Source of the DNA: Acidobacteriota bacterium
GTDB lineage: Bacteria > Acidobacteriota > Terriglobia > Terriglobales > Acidobacteriaceae
Reading direction: 5' to 3'
Assembly (NCBI GenBank): GCA_018268855.1
Contig: JAFDVR010000018.1
Location: 1-35,924, forward strand
DNA: 35,924 nt
Positions 6,615-14,797 of this stretch are shown piece after piece (positions within the stretch are counted from its first letter, which is position 1; each line of letters starts with the position of its first letter). The translations under genes were made by a program, and so were the position numbers. The notes under the pieces were generated by a model that searched no databases, was not told the DNA's origin, and saw nothing but the letters and a program-made list of their open reading frames with translations.

Positions 6615-7691
6615 TTACTTGGCGCCGCGCTTGAAAATGTCTTCGGCCAGATAGTTTTCTACCTTGGCCTGATTGCGGAGCATTTCGAAGTACGCATTCT
6701 TCAGCAGCGTGCTGCGGGCGTCCTGCAGTTGCTGGCGGATGTTCTGCTGCACGGCGGGATCCTGTAGGCTGCGCTGTCCTGGAGGTTCGCGCGAGATGAG
6801 TTTGAGGATGGCATAGCCTACGACGCGGCGATTGGATGCGCCGGGGTTGTCGTAGACGGGAACGATGTCTGTGATCTGGCCGGCCTTCAGCTTGCTGACT
6901 GCGGCGAACACCATCGGATCGGTGCGTAGCTGCGACTCGGGGATAAAGCCCATGTCGCCACCGTTCTGCGCGGTCTGCGGATTCTCGGAGAAGTTCATCG
7001 CGATGGCGCTGAAGTCTTCGCCGCTGTCGAGGCGGTTCTTCAGCATCTGGATCTTCTTCTTCGCTTCGGCGTCGTTGGCGGCCTTGCTGCCTTGCAGATT
7101 GCCTGCCTGTGCCGCGGGCATTCCTGTAACGAGCACCTGCGCGAGGTGGTAGTGCGCCTCGATCAGGTTGTACTCGCCTTTGTGCTTGGCGTAGTAGTTG
7201 GACACGTCTGCGTCGGTGATGGCGATCTTGGAGTTGATCTCCTTGTTGAGCAGCTTGTCGAAGGTGAGCGAACGGCGGACTTCGCGCTTCAGATCCTCGA
7301 GCGAGTGATTGCTGGCCTTGAGCCGCGCGTCGAATTGCTCCTGCGTGTAGGGCGCCTTCATCTCTGCGATCTTCGCGTCCACATCTTCATTGGAAGCGGT
7401 GAGATTCATCTTGGCGGCGCGCTGCTGGATGATTTCTTCATCGATCATCTGGCGAAGGATGGAGAGACGGGCCGCGTCGGCCTGGTCTTCGCTCACGTCC
7501 TGCTGCGGGTTCTGGCGCAACTGGTCCTGATAGAGCTTGTCCAGTTCCGCGCGCTGGATGGCCTTGCCGTTTACGCTGGCCACCACGTCGGCGGAGTGTT
7601 CTTTTTTGCAGCCGGCAAGGGAGAGCAGCATGGCCGCGGCGCATCCGGCCGCGAGCATACGCTGCGAGAAGATCTTTTTGGTACGAGTCAT
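6615..7691 (-). CDS. Peptidyl-prolyl cis-trans isomerase lipoprotein (SurA/PrsA-like)
   Basis: A 358-residue exported folding factor. The N-terminus is a lipoprotein signal with the lipobox LAGC, lipidated Cys28. A SurA-like chaperone segment (about residues 35-165; ADVVASVNGKAIQRAELDKL, then ILRQMIDEEIIQQRA) is followed by one parvulin rotamase domain (about 177-305; AHYHLAQVLV, SGEDFSAIAMNFSE, NGGDMGFIPE) and a helical tail. Parvulins isomerise Xaa-Pro bonds in secreted or outer-membrane proteins. The gene lies 18 bases after the DsbA-like gene on the same strand, and a good terminator follows, so the two form a periplasmic folding operon. Gene symbols for this family vary between phyla, so none is given. 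Confidence 0.9.
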   Translation of the reverse strand: MTRTKKIFSQRMLAAGCAAAMLLSLAGCKKEHSADVVASVNGKAIQRAELDKLYQDQLRQNPQQDVSEDQADAARLSILRQMIDEEIIQQRAAKMNLTASNEDVDAKIAEMKAPYTQEQFDARLKASNHSLEDLKREVRRSLTFDKLLNKEINSKIAITDADVSNYYAKHKGEYNLIEAHYHLAQVLVTGMPAAQAGNLQGSKAANDAEAKKKIQMLKNRLDSGEDFSAIAMNFSENPQTAQNGGDMGFIPESQLRTDPMVFAAVSKLKAGQITDIVPVYDNPGASNRRVVGYAILKLISREPPGQRSLQDPAVQQNIRQQLQDARSTLLKNAYFEMLRNQAKVENYLAEDIFKRGAK

Positions 7692-7709
7692 AGCTTCGTC
7701 CTTTATAAC

Positions 7710-8738
7710 TTACTGGCCCTCGCCGGGCCTGGGCAGCGGCACCGCGGGAGGAGGCGTTACACCTGCGGCGATGAGAGCATCATCCACCGCCTTGTATACA
7801 TACTCCACTGGGACCGCTCCGGCAATGCGCTCGCCGTTGATGATAAGCAGCGGAGCGGCATCAATGTTCAACTCCTGGGCTTCTTTCAGCGACTCCTTGA
7901 TGGCGGAGTCGTCCTGCGCCGTGATGCAAGCCTGCAGCTTTTTGGTGTCGGCTTTATGCTTTTTGCCTTCGTCCAGCGTCATGCGGTCGAGTTCAGTCTT
8001 GGCGCGGGCCAGTGCGGCCTCGGGCGTGTCGGGCTTGCTCTGCGCGGTGTTGGCCAGCGGATCATGCCCGATCTCATGCAAGCGACCGTGGATATTGTCC
8101 ACCATCTCCCAATAGCCGGGAGTACTCTGCGCGGCGAGGCAGTTCGCGTCCACCGCAGCGTGAATCGCCCACGGATGCTGTGAGAGCGGAAAATCCTTGT
8201 AGACGATGCGAACCTTGTCACCGTAGCGGTTCAGCAGTGCGGGAAAGAGCGCCTGGTGCATCTTTGCGCAGTAGGGGCATTGCAGATCGTCGAAGACCAC
8301 AATGCGCACGGGCGCCTTTTCACCACCACCGCGTGCGGGCCGATTGCCTTCGCTCACGGTGTCGCGCGGATTGTCACCCAGCGGAAAAATGTTGAACTGG
8401 CCCAGCGTCTTATTGTCCTTGGAGAGCAGGAACATCAGGTGCTGCGAGGGGCCGTTCGGAACGATGAACTCGGCTTTGACCTCGTCGTATCCGGCAAAGG
8501 TGCTGGGCTTGCGATCAGTGACCTTCACGTCCACGTAATAGGGGACCTGCGCCTTGTTGCGGATGGTGATGGCGATCTTGCGCGCGAGTTCCGGCGTGAG
8601 CGGCGTGGATGCAGTCTGTGCCCGGCATCCCTGCGCGGCAAAGAGCGCGGCAGTGATCGCGGCAACAGACATGGCTCCGCGAAACGCGTTCAGTCGCAGA
8701 AAAGAGGGATGGGAGGGCTGCTTTTGCACAAACTTCAT
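7710..8738 (-). CDS. DsbA-like thioredoxin-fold protein, exported
   Basis: A 342-residue thiol oxidoreductase of the DsbA/Thioredoxin_4 type. The N-terminal hydrophobic segment ends in LFAAQGC, a lipobox-like site with Cys38. About 100 residues of extra N-terminal domain precede the thioredoxin domain, which has VVFDDLQCPYCAKMH with active-site Cys154 and Cys157 (CPYC). The helical insertion typical of DsbA follows, and the cis-proline loop is INIDAAPLLIINGERIAG-like, with Ala before the Pro where Thr or Val is usual. It should form or shuffle disulfides in the periplasm. It is first in the operon with the parvulin lipoprotein. A second possible in-frame start (GAMSVAA) exists, but ATG 8738 keeps a basic signal-peptide n-region. 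Confidence 0.88.
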   Translation of the reverse strand: MKFVQKQPSHPSFLRLNAFRGAMSVAAITAALFAAQGCRAQTASTPLTPELARKIAITIRNKAQVPYYVDVKVTDRKPSTFAGYDEVKAEFIVPNGPSQHLMFLLSKDNKTLGQFNIFPLGDNPRDTVSEGNRPARGGGEKAPVRIVVFDDLQCPYCAKMHQALFPALLNRYGDKVRIVYKDFPLSQHPWAIHAAVDANCLAAQSTPGYWEMVDNIHGRLHEIGHDPLANTAQSKPDTPEAALARAKTELDRMTLDEGKKHKADTKKLQACITAQDDSAIKESLKEAQELNIDAAPLLIINGERIAGAVPVEYVYKAVDDALIAAGVTPPPAVPLPRPGEGQ

Positions 8739-8776
8739 TATCTCAGAGACGGAGTGCGGTGAGGGAGGTGAGCCTC

Positions 8777-8824
8777 TTAGGGATTAGGGATTAGGGATTA
8801 GGGATTAGGGATTAGGGATTAGGG
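8777..8824 (+). repeat. Tandem heptamer array (TTAGGGA), about 6.9 copies
   Basis: Six perfect TTAGGGA units (8777-8818) and a six-base partial unit. It lies between the converging ends of the DsbA-like gene's upstream region and the Rieske gene's 3' end. A degenerate piece of the same phrase (AGGGATTAGCCATTAGGGAT) occurs at 34517 between secD and secF. Copy number is probably prone to slippage. It is not telomeric in any functional sense in a bacterium with ordinary genes on both sides. Confidence 0.95.
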
Positions 8825-8843
8825 GTGAAGTGTGACCAAACGT

Positions 8844-9977
8844 TCAACTGCGCCAGTGGAGTTCTACTGGTTCTTTGAGCGGGTGGTCGCCCTGGCCGGT
8901 CAGGCGGCGTTGTTTCAGGGCGAAGTACCACTTGGCGGGCAGGTCGGCGTCGTCGATCAGCATCATGGCCGGGCGGAAGCGCAGACCCTCGGCCTGTTCC
9001 ACCATCGTCTCCTGGTCCTGCCGGACAAAGCGCGCGCCGAAGAATTTTGCGATCGGCTTTACAAAAGGCACGTTGTAGAAGACGTTCCATGCGGCGACTA
9101 CATCGATACGGCAGGTGGAAGGTGTGATGGGCGTGACTGTTGTAAGGGAGGCGAACCATTTGTCTTCACCTCCGCCGCGGGCGCCCGCTCGGATTGTTTC
9201 GAAACGGCGGTTTGGCAGCACAAAATCGATGGTGGTGGTGATCTCGCTGCCGTAGACGCCGAGCAGCCGATAGGGTGCGGAGTTTGCGCTGGGTGCGTGC
9301 GAGGCCATGCGGAAACCTGCATCGCCACCATCCGCGCGCTCGCCTGTGACGGGTTCGAACTTCTTCGTCTTTTCGTGGATGGAGGCGCGCGAACGCCACC
9401 ACCATGCCTGATGCACAAACGGTCCGTGCGCGGGGTCCATCAGGCCGATGATGCCGTGGTCTACGTTGCAGGGGAGTTCGGCGCTGAGATGCGCTGAACG
9501 GAATTTTGCAGAGAACTTCGGCACCTCAGGCACCGGCGGCAGTTTGTTGAGGTCGGTGATGCGGCCTGCGCCTGCTTCGGGCAGGTAGACCCAGAGATGT
9601 CCGTCGCGCTCTACGCACGGATACGCGCCGGCGTAGATCTTGTTCGGCTGCAACACATCGAACTGCGTGAGGGATGGGATTTCGGTGCACTGTCCGCCGC
9701 AAGGCTCAAACCTCCAGCCGTGGTATTTGCACTGCACCTCGTTGCCGTCGAACCAGCCTGCGCTGAGCGGAATGCCGCGGTGCGGGCAGAGATCGCGCAT
9801 CGCGAACACTGCTCCATCGCGCCTGCGGCCCATCAGCAGCGGAACACCGAGCAGCAGCGCGGTGGCCGTCTCGCCTGCGCGGACGGCGTCGCCGCGCATG
9901 GCCGGATACCACTCGCCAAAGATCAGTTCCGTCGCAGGCTGCGTGGCTCCGGGCAGATTGTCATCGCGCAACTTCAT
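8844..9977 (-). CDS. Rieske [2Fe-2S] ring-hydroxylating-type oxygenase
   Basis: A 377-residue oxygenase component. The Rieske domain has CPHRG (Cys64, His66) and CKYHGW (Cys83, His86), which bind the 2Fe-2S cluster. The C-terminal catalytic domain has NVDHGIIGLMDPAHGPFVH, where an Asp and His184/His189 fit the mononuclear iron site. Members oxygenate or demethylate aromatic or terpenoid substrates, using electrons from a separate reductase. No reductase or ferredoxin gene is adjacent, so the electron donor must lie elsewhere. The ATG at 9977 gives the natural start before the ELIFGEWYPAM segment; a GTG at 10043 is also in frame. The substrate is unknown; I see nothing pointing to a pathway. 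Confidence 0.9.
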   Translation of the reverse strand: MKLRDDNLPGATQPATELIFGEWYPAMRGDAVRAGETATALLLGVPLLMGRRRDGAVFAMRDLCPHRGIPLSAGWFDGNEVQCKYHGWRFEPCGGQCTEIPSLTQFDVLQPNKIYAGAYPCVERDGHLWVYLPEAGAGRITDLNKLPPVPEVPKFSAKFRSAHLSAELPCNVDHGIIGLMDPAHGPFVHQAWWWRSRASIHEKTKKFEPVTGERADGGDAGFRMASHAPSANSAPYRLLGVYGSEITTTIDFVLPNRRFETIRAGARGGGEDKWFASLTTVTPITPSTCRIDVVAAWNVFYNVPFVKPIAKFFGARFVRQDQETMVEQAEGLRFRPAMMLIDDADLPAKWYFALKQRRLTGQGDHPLKEPVELHWRS

Positions 9978-10056
9978 CGTGGCCAGTATAGAGGTCTGCG
10001 ATACTGGCTGAACCACCTGCAGGAGCGGCAACGCTTCGGGCACTCGCGGAGAACAA

Positions 10057-10106
10057 GTTTCGCCCTAAGAAGCGAAACGCCTTCGGGGGTGACGACCCCG
10101 AAGGCG
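10057..10106 (+). promoter_or_regulatory. Two adjacent hairpins in the leader of the 35-residue gene
   Basis: GTTTCGC (10057-10063) pairs with GCGAAAC (10072-10078) across 8 bases. Directly adjoining, CGCCTTCGGGG (10078-10088) pairs perfectly with CCCCGAAGGCG (10096-10106) across 7 bases. The second stem ends 8 bases before the strong AGGAGG of the small gene, and no T-run follows, so it looks more like a structured leader than a terminator. It could equally be an end structure of an upstream transcript. Confidence 0.55.
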
Positions 10107-10127
10107 ATCTAACTGCAGGAGGTGGTT

Positions 10128-10235
10128 ATGCCGAAACGCACAGGTTTCCGGCTTGCCCTCTCAGTGTCTGAGCGTCTTGCTCTCGCACTGGTCGGGCTGT
10201 TGGTACTGCTGCTCAAGCATTACCTGAAGTTGTAA
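10128..10235 (+). CDS. Small single-pass membrane peptide, 35 residues
   Basis: An ATG preceded by GCAGGAGGTGGTT (a near-ideal Shine-Dalgarno, AGGAGG, 7 bases upstream) starts 35 codons and ends in TAA at 10233-10235. The product has a basic N-terminus (MPKRTGFR), a Ser/Glu turn (LSVSERL) and a hydrophobic helix ALALVGLLVLLLK, ending in HYLKL with positive charge on both sides. That layout fits a single membrane helix. The gene is set apart by two leader hairpins, a hairpin around its stop codon and a terminator. I do not recognise the family. Candidates are a type I-like toxin peptide, a regulator of a membrane complex, or a structured small gene of another kind; these are guesses. Confidence 0.7.
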   Translation: MPKRTGFRLALSVSERLALALVGLLVLLLKHYLKL

Positions 10236-10242
10236 AACTTCA
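10225..10242 (+). promoter_or_regulatory. Hairpin around the stop codon of the 35-residue gene
   Basis: TGAAGTT (10225-10231) pairs perfectly with AACTTCA (10236-10242). The 4-base loop carries most of the TAA stop. It could protect the mRNA end or influence termination. Confidence 0.5.
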
Positions 10243-10245
10243 AGC

Positions 10246-10277
10246 CCCGGACGGCGGCCATGCCGTTCGGGTTTATT
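10246..10277 (+). terminator. Rho-independent terminator after the 35-residue gene
   Basis: CCCGGACGGC (10246-10255) pairs with GCCGTTCGGG (10262-10271) with one G-U pair and a 6-base loop, followed by TTTATT. It separates the small gene from the glycosyltransferase downstream. Confidence 0.7.
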
Positions 10278-10340
10278 ACCTGCTTCTATTCGATGCTTTT
10301 CCGGCATCGAAGTCAACCCGCATTTGTACGATACAAGCAG

Positions 10341-12248
10341 ATGAAGAACCCGCCACTTACGCGACGCACGCTGCTTATTCTCGCTGCCCTGTGGTTTTCG
10401 CTTTACTCCACGTTTGCGCTGCTTGCTCCGCCGCTGCTGGATGATGCCGATTCCGTCCACGCCGAAGTGGCGCGCGAGATGATCCAGCGGCACGACTGGG
10501 TGACGCTTTACGCAAATGGAATTCGTTATCTGGAGAAGGCGCCGCTTCTTTACTGGAGCATGGCTGCGAGCTTCAAAGTGTTTGGCGTGAGCGAGGCGGC
10601 GGCGCGGTTTCCGCTGGCGCTCTATGCGTTGGCGCTGGCGCTTGTGGTGGAGATGTTTGCGCGGCGCGCGTTCCGGTCTGCGCGTGCGGGGCTGTATGCG
10701 GGCGTGATTGTGCTCAGCAGCTTTGGTGTTTTTATTTTCACGCGGATTCTTATCCCTGATGTGATCGTGTGTCTTTGGCTTGCGCTTGCGCTGTTTTTCT
10801 TCTGGATAGCGGAGCAACAGGAGCGGCCTGCGCTGCTTCCATGCCTTGGATTTGGAGCAGCGTGCGCGCTGAACATCCTCACCAAAGGGCTGATCGGCCT
10901 TGTCTTTCCGCTTGGCATTGTTCTGATTTATCTGGCGCTCGCGCGCGGTCTGCGCGCTGGATCCAAGCGGCTTGCGCAACTGCATCTCGTTCCAACGCTG
11001 CTAGTCTTTCTTGCGATTGCTGCGCCGTGGCACATCCTTGCGGGGGTTGCAAACCCGGATGAAGGGCACCCGGTCGGTCTCACGCATGCGGGTGGGTTCT
11101 GGCATGTGCCTAATCCCACACTTGGCAATGTGCATGGCTGGACGTGGTTCTACTTCATGAACGAGCACGTGTTGCGTTATCTGAACCTGCGCGTGCCGCG
11201 TGATTACGATACCGTTCCGCTGCTGCTCTTCTGGGGGCTGTGTTTTATCTGGCTGATGCCTTGGAGCGCGTTCGCCATCAAAGGCATGTTCAGCGTGCCG
11301 TGGCGCAATGCGTGGCGGCGCAAGGGGATGAACGCCGACGGGCGCACGCGTCTGCTGCTTGGCATTTCGGCGTTGCTGCCGCTTGTGTTCTTTTCGTTCT
11401 CCACGAGGCAGGAGTATTACGTTCTGCCGTCGTTGCCTGCGCTTGCGATCCTGATTGCGAAGTGGCTTGATGAGGAAGCACAACAGGCCGAAGCGTTTGA
11501 GGTGCCTGGCGCGCTGGTGCAAGCAGGGCAGCGCATTGCTACGGTACTGCTTGTACTTGGCAGTGTGATCGCGCTTGCGTGTTTGTTCTTTGTATTTACC
11601 TCAAGGCCCGCTCTCCCCAATCTTGATCTCGCCAGTCTGCTGAAGCAAAACCCCGGCGAGTATGCGTTGTCGTTCGGACACTTCCTCGATCTGAACGCGC
11701 AGGCGATGGGAGCGTTTCGCGGGCCGCTACTCACTACGGCCTTTGCGTTCTTCTTTGGAACGTTGGCGAACTGGCTGCTCCGCCGCGACTATCGTCCGCA
11801 CGCCGGCAATAAGGCCCTCTTTGTGATGAGCTTTTGTTTTCTGCTTGCAGCACATGTTGGGTTGCAGCGGTTTGCTCCCGTTCTCAGCAGCTACAAACTT
11901 GCCAAAATCATCGAGCGCGAGATTCATCCCAGCAACCTCGTTGTGCTCAACGACGAGTATGAGGGTGGCTCGACGCTCGGTTTTTACCTGCAGCGACCGC
12001 ATGAAGGCATGAAGGACCAGATCCATATCCTGCACGGGCACTCAGCGAACCTCTGGTATGGCTCGTTCTTCACCGATGCGCCGAAGATTTTTGAGACGGA
12101 CGAATCGATGAAGCAGAAGTGGCGCGGGCCTGAGCGCATCTTTCTGTGGACGACGCCGGAAAAGCTGCCGGCATATTGCAATCCTGCGTATGTGATTGCC
12201 GAAGGTGGCGGCAAGGAGATTGTCAGCAACCTGCGCAGTGCGTATTAG
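10341..12248 (+). CDS. ArnT/PMT-like glycosyltransferase, family 39 type
   Basis: A 635-residue integral membrane protein with about 11-12 hydrophobic segments. The first periplasmic loop carries PPLLDDADSVHAEVAREM, the acidic motif expected in GT-C enzymes of the PMT/ArnT group, which move a sugar from a polyprenyl-phosphate donor to an acceptor such as lipid A or protein. A soluble C-terminal part (from about YKLAKIIEREIHPSN) is present, as in ArnT-like proteins. The ATG at 10341 was taken because upstream in-frame ATGs fall inside the small gene's terminator; the Shine-Dalgarno is weak. The stop shares TTAG with the convergent GT21 gene. Donor and acceptor are unknown. Confidence 0.82.
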   Translation: MKNPPLTRRTLLILAALWFSLYSTFALLAPPLLDDADSVHAEVAREMIQRHDWVTLYANGIRYLEKAPLLYWSMAASFKVFGVSEAAARFPLALYALALALVVEMFARRAFRSARAGLYAGVIVLSSFGVFIFTRILIPDVIVCLWLALALFFFWIAEQQERPALLPCLGFGAACALNILTKGLIGLVFPLGIVLIYLALARGLRAGSKRLAQLHLVPTLLVFLAIAAPWHILAGVANPDEGHPVGLTHAGGFWHVPNPTLGNVHGWTWFYFMNEHVLRYLNLRVPRDYDTVPLLLFWGLCFIWLMPWSAFAIKGMFSVPWRNAWRRKGMNADGRTRLLLGISALLPLVFFSFSTRQEYYVLPSLPALAILIAKWLDEEAQQAEAFEVPGALVQAGQRIATVLLVLGSVIALACLFFVFTSRPALPNLDLASLLKQNPGEYALSFGHFLDLNAQAMGAFRGPLLTTAFAFFFGTLANWLLRRDYRPHAGNKALFVMSFCFLLAAHVGLQRFAPVLSSYKLAKIIEREIHPSNLVVLNDEYEGGSTLGFYLQRPHEGMKDQIHILHGHSANLWYGSFFTDAPKIFETDESMKQKWRGPERIFLWTTPEKLPAYCNPAYVIAEGGGKEIVSNLRSAY

Positions 12249-13423
12249 TCCACGCGCACCATTTTGCCTTTGCGCAGTTTGAACCGTTCGCCGCGCCATT
12301 CGATCACATCACTGGCATAGCTACCTAACCAAAGTGTTAATGAGGCAAAGTCGCGCAGTGGCAATAGCCAAATGTCGCGCAGTACCTGTCCGTCGCGCAG
12401 AATGCCGACGCCAACAGTAAGAGCCACGGCAACGCGCGCCAGCAGTGCCAGCGACAACAGCGTGAAGCTCCACAACGCCGCACCGCTTGCGATGCAGGTT
12501 GCAAGCGCCCATGGCACGGCCAATGTTGTAATCAGTCCTAAGAAACCGCCTGGACGCGAGACACGCACGGCACGAAACCACCGCATCTGATGAGCCCAGA
12601 AGGCGAGGAAGCGGTAGCGCGGGATGGATGTCTCCACGACTTCGGGATAAAGCTCTACGCGATAACCGGCCGTTGCGATGCGGGCGCCGAGTTCGTAATC
12701 GTCCGCTAAATAATCAACGATCGAAACGAACCCGCCAATCTTCTCCAGCGCCTCACGCCGCATGGCGAGCGTCGATCCCAAGGCGAAGTGAATGCCGCGC
12801 TCCAGCATGCGTGCTGTCAGCACAGACGGGAAAAACTCTGTTGCAATGCCCAATGCCTCCAGCTTCGCCCAGAGGGTTGGCGGTTCCGCGCAGTGACCGA
12901 TGTATGGCATGGTGACCATGCCTGCGCCGCCGGAGAGACCTGCCGCGATATGCGCGAGGTAGTATGGCGAGACGCGGATGTCGGAGTCGTTCACCACGAT
13001 CACTTCGCCGAGCGCGTGCGGAAGCATCTGCACGAGATTGCTTACCTTGCCGCTTGCACCCAGCCGTTCCGTGCAGTGGATGGTGCGCATAGGAACGGCA
13101 GGGAACTTTGCGCGTAGGCTTTCGATCTCCGCTACGGCGGGATCGTCCATGGACGAGACACCAAAAATAATTTCGAACCGTCCGGCATACTGCTGCGCGC
13201 ATTGCGATTCCAGCGCTGCCACCATGCCGGCATCCATGCCCTTCATCGGCTTCAGAATGGAGATGGTCGGCGTGTCCACTGCGGCTTGTGTGCGTCCGCG
13301 CCAGTGCCGTACGAAGCTGCGAGCACCTAACAGGGCCATCGTGAGATACACGAGGCCTGCCAGCGTAAGGAGAGCGCAGATGACTTCGATGGCGAGAGCG
13401 ATGTCTGGAGAAGCAACGGCCAT
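12245..13423 (-). CDS. GT21 family glycosyltransferase (HpnI / ceramide glucosyltransferase-like)
   Basis: A 392-residue membrane-bound inverting glycosyltransferase. An N-terminal membrane helix (about residues 10-33) is followed by a GT-A domain with VSSMDDP (about 90-95), NDSDIRV (Asp146/Asp148), DYLADDYELG (Asp241/Asp242) and the HQMRW box (278-282), the order seen in ceramide glucosyltransferase and in hopanoid HpnI. C-terminal hydrophobic segments anchor it. HpnI adds N-acetylglucosamine to bacteriohopanetetrol; the alternative is glycosylation of another lipid such as a ceramide. No hopanoid genes are nearby, so I give no symbol. The stop overlaps that of the convergent glycosyltransferase by two bases. 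Confidence 0.85.
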   Translation of the reverse strand: MAVASPDIALAIEVICALLTLAGLVYLTMALLGARSFVRHWRGRTQAAVDTPTISILKPMKGMDAGMVAALESQCAQQYAGRFEIIFGVSSMDDPAVAEIESLRAKFPAVPMRTIHCTERLGASGKVSNLVQMLPHALGEVIVVNDSDIRVSPYYLAHIAAGLSGGAGMVTMPYIGHCAEPPTLWAKLEALGIATEFFPSVLTARMLERGIHFALGSTLAMRREALEKIGGFVSIVDYLADDYELGARIATAGYRVELYPEVVETSIPRYRFLAFWAHQMRWFRAVRVSRPGGFLGLITTLAVPWALATCIASGAALWSFTLLSLALLARVAVALTVGVGILRDGQVLRDIWLLPLRDFASLTLWLGSYASDVIEWRGERFKLRKGKMVRVD

Positions 13424-13638
13424 TTGTTAAGGATAGGGCATCGTTGTTCCGATTGGAGCTATTGGCACACACCTGTCCTGTTGAAGCACAGCCCTGCTGC
13501 TCGTTGCGCGAAGAAATTTCGTACTTCCTTGCGATAAAAACTGTTCGTTGGGAGCAGGTTGTGAGCATCGATAGAAGCAGGTCTGTCCGCCCTCGCTGCG
13601 TCGGGCGAGTCGGCTACAAGTTAGAGGGACAATGTGAT

Positions 13639-14133
13639 TCATTTTGCGGGGCGCTTGCCGAGGTGCGGACGGAAAGCGATGGCAAGGCGGTTCCAAGTAT
13701 TGATGTTGGTGATGGCCATGGTGAGTTGCACGGCTTCGGTTTCGTTGAAGTGGGCGCGCATCTCGTTGTAGGCGGCGGTGGGAGCATGGCCCTGCTGGAT
13801 GTTGGTGATGGCTTCGACCCATTGCAGCGCGGCGCGTTCGCGTGCGGTGAAGAGCGGAGCTTCGCGCCAGGCGGGTAAGACAGCGAGACGCTGCGCGGTT
13901 TCGCCAGCTTCCATGGCTTCGCGCATGTGCATGTCGAGGCAGAAGGCGCAGCCGTTCATCTGCGAGGCACGCATTTTGACAAGTTCGAGAAGCGACGATT
14001 CGATACCGCTTTGATTGATCTCGCGTCCCCAGGCGACCAGCGCTTTGATGCCAGCGGGAAAGGCGTTGTAGTAGTCCATGCGCGGTTCGGTGTCCACGTA
14101 CTTTTCAGGAGTTTCGTTAGTCATCTCACTCAT
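13639..14133 (-). CDS. Carboxymuconolactone decarboxylase / AhpD-like protein
   Basis: A 164-residue protein of the AhpD core family. The motif NGCAFCLDMH gives Cys62, Cys65 and His69, the thiol pair and proton-relay His of AhpD-like peroxidases. The surrounding helices (LLELVKMRASQMNG; ALQWVEAITNIQQ; LTMAITNINTWNR) fit the all-helical fold. Expected role: cytosolic peroxide reduction with a thiol partner, though the partner is unknown. The ATG at 14133 has AGGAG upstream and overlaps the nadD stop as ATGA, so it is translated with nadD. A longer in-frame extension to 14400 lies wholly inside nadD and is rejected. Confidence 0.9.
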   Translation of the reverse strand: MSEMTNETPEKYVDTEPRMDYYNAFPAGIKALVAWGREINQSGIESSLLELVKMRASQMNGCAFCLDMHMREAMEAGETAQRLAVLPAWREAPLFTARERAALQWVEAITNIQQGHAPTAAYNEMRAHFNETEAVQLTMAITNINTWNRLAIAFRPHLGKRPAK

Positions 14134-14777
14134 GATTGGTTCTCCTCGCTTATGTAGAGATGATGTTCGCGGATGTAACGCAGTACTTCGGGCGTGAGTT
14201 CGTTTGTCAATGTCTCCGCGACCGCATCCGCAAGCTTCTTCTGGGATGCTCCGCCCTGCGCAAGTTTTGCCCGAATGCCGGTTGCGGAGATGTCCACGTG
14301 GACGGTAGTGAGCAGGTGGACGCGTGCGCGCTGTTCCGCTGTAAGCGCGAGTGGAGTGAGATTGTCGAGGGCCCAGCCGGGGCGTGAGACGACGATCCAT
14401 TGCGCGATGCGCAGAAGCTCGTCCGGCTCACGCCAGCGGCGGAGGTCGAGGAAGCTGTCCGCACCGACGATCGCGAAGAGTTCATCGCAATTGCGGGCAA
14501 GCGTTCGCAGCGTATCGACGGTGTAATTGGGCGATCCGTTGGCGCGGGGCGCTTCAATATCCGATGCGTGTAGCAGAGCGGATTCTCCACAGAGGAGGCG
14601 CACCATGTCGAGCCGTTGCGTGAAGGTCGCGTGAGGCGCGGCATCCTTGAGCGGCTGGCGGCCCGTAGGTGCGAGTTCCACGCGGTCGAGCGCGAAAGCA
14701 GCGGCAGCGGCCTGCGCCACGGCAAGATGTCCGCGGTGCGGCGGGTCAAATGTGCCGCCATAGTAGCCGATGCGCAT
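14130..14777 (-). CDS. nadD: Nicotinate-nucleotide adenylyltransferase
   Basis: A 215-residue enzyme joining ATP and nicotinate mononucleotide to make deamido-NAD in NAD synthesis. The nucleotidyltransferase signature GGTFDPPHRGH is at residues 7-17, and the second ATP-binding motif appears as DISATGIRAKL near residue 165 (family ISSTxIR). SPNYTVDTLRTL and VGADSFLDLRRWRE are also typical of NadD. It is upstream of, and overlaps by four bases (ATGA), the AhpD-like gene, and lies 20 bases after ppa on the same strand, so ppa, nadD and the AhpD-like gene may be one transcript. Confidence 0.96.
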   Translation of the reverse strand: MRIGYYGGTFDPPHRGHLAVAQAAAAAFALDRVELAPTGRQPLKDAAPHATFTQRLDMVRLLCGESALLHASDIEAPRANGSPNYTVDTLRTLARNCDELFAIVGADSFLDLRRWREPDELLRIAQWIVVSRPGWALDNLTPLALTAEQRARVHLLTTVHVDISATGIRAKLAQGGASQKKLADAVAETLTNELTPEVLRYIREHHLYISEENQS

Positions 14778-14797
14778 GCGGTGTTAAGAGTAACGCT

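Noticed and set aside
7092..8183. A 363-codon plus-strand frame across the parvulin and DsbA-like genes
   Set aside because: It crosses two clear genes and encodes a low-complexity product without motifs.
8777..8824. CRISPR array
   Set aside because: Seven-base contiguous units with no spacers; no cas genes nearby.
12245..13423. Hopanoid biosynthesis cluster member
   Set aside because: No squalene-hopene cyclase or other hpn genes are near; the GT21 motifs also fit other lipid glycosyltransferases.
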